Assembly: GCF_019931145.1 (NCBI RefSeq)
Contig: NZ_JAIOUV010000007.1
Coordinates: 124,001 to 188,000, forward strand
DNA: 64,000 nt
Origin: Marinicella meishanensis
GTDB taxonomy: Bacteria; Pseudomonadota; Gammaproteobacteria; Xanthomonadales; Marinicellaceae
Direction: 5' to 3'
Shown one piece after another: positions 39,050-48,100 of the stretch (the first letter of the stretch is position 1; every line of letters begins with the position of its first letter). The notes under the pieces were generated by a model that was given only the letters and a program-made list of their open reading frames with translations, made no database searches and was not told the origin of the DNA. Made by a program: the position numbers and the translations under genes.

Positions 39050-40661
39050 AAACAGGCTGTCCAGACACCCAAGTTTGTAACACCTGGGTTTTCCAGATGT
39101 CTTGGGGCTTGATCTCAAAAATGTCTTGATCAATGACAATGAAATCAGCCTGCTTGCCAACCTCCAAAGAACCACTGAACGATTCGGCATGGGCTGCATA
39201 AGCGGCGTTGATGGTGAAGGTCTGCAAGGCCTGTGCCACCGTCATGTTTTCCTCTGGGTACCAACCACCGATCGGTTGGTTTTGGTGATTTTGGCGGGTG
39301 ACCGCCGCATGCAAACCATGAAATGGATTGATCAACTCCACCGGGAAATCAGAACCCGAAGCAATCACCACCCCCGCTTGAATCAGTTTTTGCCAGGCAT
39401 AAGCCCCTTTGATGCGCTCGGGACCCACCCGATCTTCGGCCATGTTCATGTCGGATGTGGCGTGGGTGGGTTGCATGGAAGCGATCAAGTTGTGTTGTTT
39501 GAATTTGGCGATGTCAGACAGGCGCAAGATTTGGGCATGCTCCACCCGGTGGCGCAATTCACTGGACTTCATGGCTGGCCTGGCCAACAAATCAATCACT
39601 TCGGTGTTGCCGCGATCCCCAATGGCATGAACATTGGCCTGGAAATTGGCTTGGACCACTGAATCCAGCAGTTGCTCAATCTGCGCCGGGGTTTGTACAT
39701 AGGCACCGCGCATCTCGGGTTTGTCTGAATACGGTTCATGCATGATCGCCCCATAACTGCCCAAAGCCCCGTCAATCATCAACTTAACCGAACGCACCAT
39801 GAAGCGATTCTCGATGTTCAGTTGACCTTGCCCGAGGAGTTCAACGAACAGAGGATCGCCACTGGCCAGCATGGCATACACCCGGATTGGCAATTGTTCC
39901 TTGGTGGCCAGGTCGGTAAAAATCCGGTGGCTGTCACCACCGATGCCAGCGTCATGCACAAAGGTCAAACCCGCTGCTGCCAAATCATTCAAGGCCAATT
40001 TCATGGCTTTGACTTTCATCTCAGGGGTGATGGCAGGCACCAACCGATCCACCGCATACATGGCGTTGTCAATCAAAATGCCGGTGGGAATGCCTTCGGC
40101 ATCTTTCAAAATCAAATCATTGCCTTTGGCCGTATCTCGATTGATGCCAGCGAGTTCCAGGGCTTTGGAATTGGCCCAGCCCGCATGGCCATCAATGCGC
40201 TCCAACCAAATCGGTTTTTCGGTGGAAATTTGATCCAAATCGTGACGCGATGGGAAGGCTTTACCCGGCCACAACACCTGGTTCCAGCCGCGACCTACAA
40301 TCCATGGCAAGTCTTGGTTTTCGGCCGCGTATTGGGTGGCTTGGGCCACAGTATCGGACAGGCTTTGAAAGCCCCTGAGATCCACTTTCAAGCGCGACAA
40401 GCCATAATTCAAAATGTGGCCGTGGGCATCGTGCAGACCCGGCAACACCACCTGCCCTTGACCATCGACCACCCGGGCACCTTTGAGGTTCTCTGCTGTG
40501 GGGGCCAGGATTTGGCCTGATGCGGTATCAAACAGCAATTGGTCCAGTTGCTGTAAGGCCTGACCATTGTGGCTGTAGCCTTTGATGTGGGTCAAGTGGA
40601 TAATTTCAGCCGGCACGGTGGCGGCCCAAAACAAGGTCAGCAGCAAAAGGGGTAAGCGCAT
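39039..40661 (-). CDS. Exported YtcJ-like metal-dependent amidohydrolase
   Basis: 540 residues from the ATG at 40661, with AGGA six bases upstream; ATGs at 40679 and 40667 are alternatives. A signal peptide (MRLPLLLLTLFWAATVPA) predicts export. The amidohydrolase-3 fold shows the metal motif LPGLHDAHGHI, the central HAIGDRG, RVEHAQI and late ASGSDFPVE. This group cleaves C-N bonds in varied substrates, and the real one cannot be told. The small interrupted gene is directly coupled downstream; the PQQ dehydrogenase gene is divergent. Confidence 0.88.
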   Translation of the reverse strand: MRLPLLLLTLFWAATVPAEIIHLTHIKGYSHNGQALQQLDQLLFDTASGQILAPTAENLKGARVVDGQGQVVLPGLHDAHGHILNYGLSRLKVDLRGFQSLSDTVAQATQYAAENQDLPWIVGRGWNQVLWPGKAFPSRHDLDQISTEKPIWLERIDGHAGWANSKALELAGINRDTAKGNDLILKDAEGIPTGILIDNAMYAVDRLVPAITPEMKVKAMKLALNDLAAAGLTFVHDAGIGGDSHRIFTDLATKEQLPIRVYAMLASGDPLFVELLGQGQLNIENRFMVRSVKLMIDGALGSYGAIMHEPYSDKPEMRGAYVQTPAQIEQLLDSVVQANFQANVHAIGDRGNTEVIDLLARPAMKSSELRHRVEHAQILRLSDIAKFKQHNLIASMQPTHATSDMNMAEDRVGPERIKGAYAWQKLIQAGVVIASGSDFPVELINPFHGLHAAVTRQNHQNQPIGGWYPEENMTVAQALQTFTINAAYAAHAESFSGSLEVGKQADFIVIDQDIFEIKPQDIWKTQVLQTWVSGQPVYER

Positions 40662-40808
40662 GGTCATTCCTGTGGTCATTGAAAGCCAAACATTCTAACA
40701 AAACTCGTCTCAACGCGTCAGCCGCTCAATTCAGCCGTTCCAAGCCCAGGTTCGACACAACCTTCACCATTTGCGTTTACAATGATGGTTTTGAAAACCA
40801 TTGGGTGA

Positions 40809-41945
40809 ATGCACATGAAACACTTGAATTGGATGTTGGCAACAACCGTCACTGCCTTGCTGGCCTGGTCCGGCTCAACACCGGCCAAATCATATCCCAG
40901 CCACGAAATCAGCGTGAGCACTTATGCCGAAGGCATTGAAAAACCCTGGGGCATGACCTTTTTACCCGATGGCCGCTTGCTGGTCACCGAAAAAGCCGGC
41001 AACCTGCGAGTGGTGAACACCGATGGCTCGGTTTCGGCCCCATTGGCGGGGTTGATGGCGGTCAATGACACTGGCCAAGGCGGCTTGTTGGATGTGGTGT
41101 TGGACCCCGATTTTGCCAACAATCAGATGATTTATTTTTCCTATGCCAAAGCAGAAGGCAGCGATCAGTCACGCACCGCGGTGGGCAAAGCCAAACTGAC
41201 CGACGAGGGTCTGGAGGGCACCACCGAAATCTGGCACCAAGCCCAAGCCTGCCGGGCTGGTTACCATTATGGTTCGCGGTTGGTGTTTGATCGCACCGGG
41301 CACCTGTTCGTGACCTTGGGCGACCGCAATTGTGGCAAAGGTGACGTTCAAGACATGGGCACCCATTACGGCAAAGTGGTGCGCATAGACACCAACGGAC
41401 AGCCGGCCGCTGACAATCCATTCATTGGCCAGGATGGTGTGTTGCCGGACATTTGGAGTTCCGGTCACCGCAACATCCAAGGCGCTTTTTTGCACCCGGA
41501 AACCGGCGCATTGTGGGGCAATGAGCACGGCCCCAAGGGCGGTGATGAAATCAATCACATCGAAGCCGGCAAAAATTATGGCTGGCCAGTGATCACCTAC
41601 GGCATCAATTACAACGGCACGCCAATCACCGACAAAACCAAAATGCCGGGCATGGAACAACCCATCCACTACTGGGACCCATCGATCGCCACCTCAGGCA
41701 TGCTGATCTACTCCGGTGACGCGTTTCCCAATTGGCGTGGCGACATCTTCACCGGCGCTTTGAAGCTGATGCACCTGAACCGCATCAAACTGAAAGACGG
41801 CAGCCATGTGGTGTCAGAAGAGCGTCTGCTGAAAGATCAGAAGTCACGCATCCGGGCCATTGAACAAGGTCCTGATGGCTTAATTTATGTGGCCACTGAC
41901 CACCCCGATGGCCGCATTTTGAAGATTTCACCGGCCGCCCAGTAA
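40809..41945 (+). CDS. Periplasmic PQQ-dependent sugar dehydrogenase (Asd/YliI type)
   Basis: 378 residues (or 376 from the second ATG at 40815, which has GGTGA six bases upstream). The signal peptide ends near AKS. A six-bladed propeller of the soluble aldose dehydrogenase family shows IEKPWGMTFLPDGRLLVTEK, HYGSRLVFDRTGHLFVTLGDR, SGHRNIQGAFLHPETGALWGNEHG and NYGWPVITYG. The His, Gln and Arg residues of these blades bind PQQ and the sugar in relatives. It would oxidise aldoses in the periplasm. The TonB-dependent receptor gene starts two bases after it, suggesting joint uptake and oxidation of one substrate. Confidence 0.92.
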   Translation: MHMKHLNWMLATTVTALLAWSGSTPAKSYPSHEISVSTYAEGIEKPWGMTFLPDGRLLVTEKAGNLRVVNTDGSVSAPLAGLMAVNDTGQGGLLDVVLDPDFANNQMIYFSYAKAEGSDQSRTAVGKAKLTDEGLEGTTEIWHQAQACRAGYHYGSRLVFDRTGHLFVTLGDRNCGKGDVQDMGTHYGKVVRIDTNGQPAADNPFIGQDGVLPDIWSSGHRNIQGAFLHPETGALWGNEHGPKGGDEINHIEAGKNYGWPVITYGINYNGTPITDKTKMPGMEQPIHYWDPSIATSGMLIYSGDAFPNWRGDIFTGALKLMHLNRIKLKDGSHVVSEERLLKDQKSRIRAIEQGPDGLIYVATDHPDGRILKISPAAQ

Positions 41946-41947
41946 AC

Positions 41948-44017
41948 ATGCACAAACCGTTGATTTGGCTGGTGTTGAGCAGCACCGTGCTGACCGCTGC
42001 TGCCCAACAAAGCCTCAACAGCAAGGAGGCTGATCAAGACAAGCCTGCTGTGGCACAACCGGTGATGGTGGTGTCCAGCGAACAACAAGCCTTGCCAGCG
42101 CCATTGTTGCCTGAAGCCCGTCGGGTGAACGACACGGCTGGAGGCGCCAGCATCACCACCCCTGAGCTGTGGGACCAGCAGAAAGCCTCCAACATCAAAG
42201 ACTTGTTGGATTTCACCCCAGGGGTCTTTGTGCAACCGCGCAACGGCGCCGAAAGCGCTCGGGTGTCCATCCGTGGCTCTGGCTTGGGCCGCCAATTCCA
42301 AGGTGGCGGTCTGCAGCTGCTCTACGATGGCTTGCCCTTGCACACCGCCGACGGTTCATTCGATTTTCAAGCCATCGACCCTTGGCTGACCGACTATGTG
42401 ACGGTCTACCGTGGTGCCAATGGCATGCGCCAAGGAGCCAGCGGCCTGGGTGGGGTGATCAACTTTGGCACCACCGAACCACAAGCCGATGCGGATCACC
42501 AACTGCGATTGGCCGCCGGCAGCTTTGCCACCCAACAAGCCTTGGTGTCATGGAGCCCCGCATTCGATGAGGGATCCGCCCACGCCATGCGCCTGCGCGC
42601 CAGCCATTTCAGTCAAAACGGCTTTCGGGTACAAAACCAGCAACGCAGCAGCCGCTTTGATTGGCAGCACCGATACCAAAAAGACCGCACTACCCGCCAC
42701 AAAAGCAGCTTGTTTCACCTCAACACCCATGCCGAGTTGCCCAGCAGCCTGTCCAAAAGCCTGTTGTTGGCCGATCCCCGCCAATCCCGGGGGTTCAACA
42801 TCAATGGCAACTTCCACCGCAATTTGACCATGACCCGACTGGGCCATCGTCTGCAACACCAAAGCCACTCTGGTGGCCAATTCAACTTCGCCTTGTTCCA
42901 TGCCGACAAAAACCTGGTCAACCCGGTGTTCACATACATTGACCGCGATTCGGCAGACACCGGATTACAATTCACCTGGACCCATGGGTTCAATACCCTG
43001 AGTCTGCACAGCCACTACGGCACGCAAGATGAGCGGCGGCGGGAAAATGAAGCCGGTTTGCCCGGTGCCGACCGTTTGTCCCGCCAGCAACAAGCCTGGA
43101 CCACCACCCTCACCTACGAGCGCCAACAACCGTTGCTGGTCGACCACTTTGGTGACCGGCTCACCGCCACCGCGGCCATTCAAGCGGTCCACGCCCAACG
43201 TGACATCACCGAAACTTGGCCCAACCGCGTGATCAGCAAGCGCGATTATCAGCAAGTCAACCCCCGCCTGAGCCTGCTGTATCGAACGGGCAACAGCCAA
43301 TGGTTCAGCAACCTGTCGCGCAGTTTCGAAGCCCCGTCATTCGCCGAATTGAACAACGGCAACCAACCGGGCATCAATGCCCCGATTCGGGCCCAAAGCG
43401 CCGACACCCTGGAGTTGGGCACCCGTGGCACCCAAGGCACCCTGAGTTGGGATGTGGCCGTGTATTACAGCCAATTGGATCATGAGTTCATCCGTTTTCG
43501 TTTTCCTGATGGGGCCACCCGCACCACCAATGCCGATGACTCAACGCACTGGGGATTGGAAGCCGCCTTGCAATGGCGTGTGGCGGAGTCAGTGTTGATC
43601 GAAATGGATCAATTCCAATGGCAAGTCAATTACCAATGGACCCGCTTCAAACTGGATGATGATCCAGAATTTGGCAACAACCGGATCCCAGGCATCCCCG
43701 AACATTATGTGCAAGCCAAGCTGAGTTACCAAACGCCCACTGGCTGGCGCATCGCCCCACACATCGAATGGGTGCCCACCGCTTATTACATTGATTTGGC
43801 CAACAGTTTCCGCACCGACAACTACCTGCTGACCGGCTTAACCGTGTCCTATCAATCAACTGCAGGCTTTGAATGGTACCTCGATGCCAAGAACCTCACT
43901 GATCAGACTTACATTTCGACCAGCCTACCAATCCCCGATGCCGGTGGCACCGATGGCAATTACTTCTACAGCGGCGAAGGCCGGGCTTTTTATGCCGGTA
44001 TCAAATGGTCTTTTTGA
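41948..44017 (+). CDS. TonB-dependent outer-membrane receptor
   Basis: 689 residues with a signal peptide ending at TAAAQQ. The plug domain follows (~60-190: ASNIKDLLDFTPGVFVQ, RVSIRGSGLGRQFQGGG, GASGLGGVINFGT), then a 22-strand barrel ending in AFYAGIKWSF with terminal Phe. The receptor uses TonB energy to import a siderophore, cofactor or sugar. A FecA-like N-terminal signalling domain is absent. The tight link to the sugar dehydrogenase points to a carbohydrate or possibly PQQ as ligand; this is inference only. Confidence 0.93.
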   Translation: MHKPLIWLVLSSTVLTAAAQQSLNSKEADQDKPAVAQPVMVVSSEQQALPAPLLPEARRVNDTAGGASITTPELWDQQKASNIKDLLDFTPGVFVQPRNGAESARVSIRGSGLGRQFQGGGLQLLYDGLPLHTADGSFDFQAIDPWLTDYVTVYRGANGMRQGASGLGGVINFGTTEPQADADHQLRLAAGSFATQQALVSWSPAFDEGSAHAMRLRASHFSQNGFRVQNQQRSSRFDWQHRYQKDRTTRHKSSLFHLNTHAELPSSLSKSLLLADPRQSRGFNINGNFHRNLTMTRLGHRLQHQSHSGGQFNFALFHADKNLVNPVFTYIDRDSADTGLQFTWTHGFNTLSLHSHYGTQDERRRENEAGLPGADRLSRQQQAWTTTLTYERQQPLLVDHFGDRLTATAAIQAVHAQRDITETWPNRVISKRDYQQVNPRLSLLYRTGNSQWFSNLSRSFEAPSFAELNNGNQPGINAPIRAQSADTLELGTRGTQGTLSWDVAVYYSQLDHEFIRFRFPDGATRTTNADDSTHWGLEAALQWRVAESVLIEMDQFQWQVNYQWTRFKLDDDPEFGNNRIPGIPEHYVQAKLSYQTPTGWRIAPHIEWVPTAYYIDLANSFRTDNYLLTGLTVSYQSTAGFEWYLDAKNLTDQTYISTSLPIPDAGGTDGNYFYSGEGRAFYAGIKWSF

Positions 44018-44122
44018 GCCCACACAAATCAAAGGAATGAACTGTCATTGCTGACCGCGGCAGCCTCCAAAAGCTGGCGTTGAGCGCATTCTTTTCGTTT
44101 AACTCTTTGACTAAAAACATTT

Positions 44123-44396
44123 GTCATCCTGCGGCTTGACCGCAAATTGAAATGCAAGGACAGCATTTCAACCACGCGAAGCGACCCGAAGGGTTGAGCG
44201 CAGGAGCGCGAATTCAATCCAGGTAGGTGATCTGTCTTCTGGTATTGACTGTTTTTTTCCATTGAGATTCATTCGACCTGGATGTATCTGTTGGCATCCA
44301 TGCCAACAGCCCTTCGGGTGCTGCACATGGTAAAACGGCAATCCTGCCATTTGATCCGGATCAAGTCCGGGATGACGGTTTGGGGGGATTGAATTC
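44123..44396. repeat. MITE/REP-like inverted-repeat remnant
   Basis: Two imperfect inverted arms begin with GTCATCC followed by a CTTGA core (44123-44151, and 44349-44376 on the other strand). A perfect 11-base inverted pair, GAATTCAATCC (44210-44220) and GGATTGAATTC (44386-44396), is interleaved with them. Translation of the region gives HPGLDPD-like peptides, a familiar sign of interspersed repeats and not of a gene. No transposase. The rest of 44018-44498 shows no gene. Confidence 0.5.
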
Positions 44397-44498
44397 ATGA
44401 TTCTACTCATTACCGGCCACAGATGGAGAATGCCATGCTTCTCTCATTGACGCCAACGTTAAACCAATACGCTCCTGTGGATGGGCTGATAAAAAAAA

Positions 44499-45080
44499 GA
44501 TCCCTGAGCTTGTCGAAGGGACCAATGATCAGGTCAAAACCAATTTAAGGCAGTCCATTGCTGTTGAGCCTGAAGAAAACAAAAAAGATCCCTGAGCTTG
44601 TCGAAGGGTCCAATGATCAGGTCAATCCCAATTTAAGGCAGTCCATCGCTGTTGAGCCTGAAGAAAACAAAAAAGATCCCTGAGCTTGTCGAAGGGTCCA
44701 ATGATCAGGTCAATCCCAATTTAAGGCAGTCCATCGCTGTTGAGCTTGAAGAAAACAAAAAATATCCCTGATCTTGTCGAAGGGTCCAATGATCAGGTCA
44801 ATCCCAATTTAAGGCAGTCCATCGCTGTTGAGCCTGAAGAAAACAAAAAAGATCCCTGAGCTTGTCGAAGGGTCCAATGATCAGGTCAATCCCAATTTAA
44901 GGCAGTCCATCGCGCTATTGACCCTGAAGGAAATCAGAAAAGATCCCTGAGCTTGTCGAAGGGACCAATGATCAGGTCAAAACCAATTTAAGGCAGTCCA
45001 TTGCTGTTGAGCCTGAAGAAAACAAAAAAGATCCCTGAGCTTATCGAAGGGACCTGGGGTCAGGTCAATGCCTCTGAACG
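44499..45080. repeat. Array of about seven 88-bp tandem repeats
   Basis: Units begin at 44499, 44587, 44675, 44763, 44851, 44942 and 45030. The period is 88 bases, except unit 5, which is 91. The last unit is partial and divergent. Each begins with a CCCTGAGCTTGTCGAAGGG core, a sequence found interspersed in many environmental genomes. Units 1 and 6 are identical over 88 bases and share variants (GGGACC, GTCAAAAC) that units 2-5 lack, so the array grew by block duplication. It lies between the converging 3' ends of the receptor and ATPase genes. No open frame runs through it. Confidence 0.95.
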
Positions 45081-45104
45081 TTGAAACCACTTCGATAAGC
45101 TCAG
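45035..45104. repeat. Perfect 15-bp inverted repeat closing the array
   Basis: CTGAGCTTATCGAAG (45035-45049, inside the last repeat unit) pairs with CTTCGATAAGCTCAG (45090-45104). The latter is an inverted copy of the core of the array and lies 19 bases from the stop of the ATPase gene. In RNA it would form a stable stem with a 40-base loop. It may shield or end transcripts from either side, but there is no T-run directly after it. Confidence 0.7.
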
Positions 45105-45122
45105 TGAACTTGATCACCTGCT

Positions 45123-48100
45123 TTAAGTCGTCTTCTTGGTGGTTTTTTTCTTTGTCACTTTATTGGCTGCTTTCTTTTTCGTCACTTTTTTGGCCGCTGG
45201 CTTGTTGGCTGCTTGACGGCTGCTGGTTTGACTGACCGTGCGGATGGACTTCTGTTGACTCAGCCGTTGGATTTTTTGGCTCAGTGCGGTGACCCGCTCC
45301 AACACTTCGGTGTGGATGCCGAGTTTTTTGTTCATGGTCATGATCACCGGAATGAACGAAGTTTCCAAAGTTTCAGACAAGGAACCCAAGGCCGCATCCA
45401 AGCCCGGCAACGGCTCATTAGACACATGAACTTCCAGGTTCAGGTCACTGATGGCTTTGGATAATTGTTGGCTCATGTTATCCAAGTTTTGTTGGTTTTG
45501 GGTGGCCGCTGCTTGTTGTTTGTTGGCCACCGCGGCACTGACTTCACCCAACGCTTGTTGCAAAGCCGATATCTGACTGGCAATCTTGGTGGCACCATCG
45601 GCTTCATCCCCGGCCACCGCATTGCGAATTTTGAATTCTTTTTTGATGTCAGCCCAACGCGCGGCTTCTTCGGGGGTCAATACACCGCGCAGCTCCTTCA
45701 GTTTCAACAGGTTCTCTTCGGCGCCAGTGGTCAACAACTGGGCTTCACCCATGTAGTGGTCATTGATCAATTCCTGCAGTTCTGCATCATCCATGATGGC
45801 CACCACTTTTTCGGCCAATTTGTTCATGTTACGGTAACTGCCTTGCAGTTTGAACGGCGGCTCCTCGCGGTAGCGGTCATCCATCGCCGCCGAGCGGATG
45901 TATTGTTGGTTGACCTTGAGGATGACGTCCTGAATTTGGTACATTTTCTGTAACACCGAAATGATCTCATTGATTTCACTGGTGGCATAGCTGTGCGACA
46001 AGTCAGTACTGGGCACATTCTTGCCGTGGGCCATGTCCATCAACAGGTACAGATCATTCAAATCACGCAAAGCCAAAGGCGCCAGCACCGCATTGGAGGT
46101 CAGTGAATTCTCGATGTAACTCTTGGCAAACACGTCGTCTTGACCACTGAGCACATCACCCAGGTTGTACACATCGGCGCGGTTGGCCAGCATGTCGGGG
46201 ATGCGGAACACTTCGCCCGATTCGGTGTAGGGGTTACCGGCCATGATCACACAGAATTTTTTACCCCGCATGTCATAGGTTTTGCTCACCCCTTGCCACA
46301 CCCCTTCGATTTTGCGGGTGCCGTCACACAAGGAAATGAACTTTTGCAAAAACTCCGGATGGGTGTGTTGGATGTCATCCAAATACAGCATCACATTGTT
46401 GCCCATTTCCAGCGCCAGATTCAATTTATTCAATTCCTGGGCCGCGGTGGCATTGGGCGCGTTGTCCGGATCCAGGGATTTCACTTCATGACCCAGTGAG
46501 GGACAATTGATTTTCATGAAATTCAGGCCCAGGCGGTTGGCGGTGTACTCCATCAAGGTGGTCTTGCCGTAACCAGGGGGTGAAATCAACAGCAGCAAGC
46601 CCATCAAATCGCTGCGTTTTTGTTGTCCCAGCGCGCCCATTTGTTTGGCCAGGTTGTCTCCAATGATCGGTAAATAGGATTCATTGATCAATTGGTTGCG
46701 GACAAACGATGACAAGGGGCGGGCTTTGAACGATTCCAGCTCCATGGTGCTTTTCTGCGACTGCATCACCGCTTGTTTGACCTTGCGATAAGCCTGAAAC
46801 TGTGGGTGCACCACCCCGGCAAAGTGCCCCAACCGTGCCATGAACTCATCAAATTCAAATCGCAAGGTGCGGTCTTTGATGTTGCCATGATCGCCCAACA
46901 ACTCATCCACGGCACAACTCAGTGACACGGGGGAGTCATCGAATTGCTTGGCATCATCACACAACAGAAAGACAATGGCTTCATCGACATAGCGGTGCCA
47001 ATCGGTGACCACACCGGCTTGTTTTTGTTGTTGGATCAAACCTTTGAGCCAATAGGACACCAACTGCCATTGTTTTTGCGGCTGGTCTTGCCACTGTTTG
47101 AGCTGTTGTTTGAATGGCTTGTACTCGGAAGTGGATTCCAAATGGGATTGTAACAAGCCCACCAACTTGGCGGCATGCGCCGACAATCGAAATCGATGGG
47201 TTTCATTGGGCTGGGTCAGGCAGGCAAACAAGAATTGGGCCGCGGTGGCCATTTGCGCTTCGCTGAATGTCAGGCCGATGGCCCCGTGGTGTGCTTGCAT
47301 GTCGGCTTGTAAGGCGGCACACAAATCCAGACCCATGTCGCGACCGCCCAAACGGCTGGCGATTTTGTGGGCGGTTTGTGACTGTTCTCGAAAAGCCGCC
47401 TGACTGGCCTGGGTGGGGTGATTGAGCCAATAATGGATGGCGATGGCACGGGCGGTGGGCGCGTACATCAACAGCGGGGCCCGCTCATAAGCCTGTAGCA
47501 ACTGTTGCAAAATCAGACTGGCATCATGGTCATGCACACCTTTTTCATAACCTTCCTGGTAACGCGGGCTGGCATAGGCCTTGACCACCGCCAACAGCTC
47601 GGCCGAGTCCATGGCCGACAAGTCCGCCAGGCGGTGCTCACCGGAGCCATCCAAAGCCCCTTGAAACAGGCTGAAGGCCAGGTATTCCGCCCGATACACG
47701 GTCGAATTTTCTGAGCCCATGGCTTGACCCCAGAATTCTTGAAAACTCAGCAAACGGTCGTCATTGACCGGCTCATAAAAATCAGTGCCCGACAAATGGA
47801 ACACCAAATCATCACCTTTGGGCAAAATGGTCAAATCCAACGGCTGGGTGTTGACACTGAACTTGTGTTTGCCCAGCTTGATGGCATTGCCACCGTCTTC
47901 AAAGATGTCTTTTTTGTCACGCAGGCTGCGAATCGCCTGTTCTTTGACCGCTTTGAGGCGGGCTTCGACGTCATCGGCTTTGACGTTGTCATCCAATTCG
48001 CGCAATTGCGCCACCAATTCGGCCACTTTGTGCACCATGGGGTCGGATGAATAGTAGGTATTCAGTTGGTCATTGTCGGTGAATTTCAAGGACCGCCGTT

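Noticed and set aside
44168-44410. 80-codon minus-strand frame between the receptor and the tandem repeats
   Set aside because: It includes the HPGLDPD-type peptide that comes from translating interspersed repeats; no ribosome-binding site.
44499-45080. Tandem array considered as CRISPR
   Set aside because: The whole 88-base unit repeats without unique spacers, and no cas gene is near.
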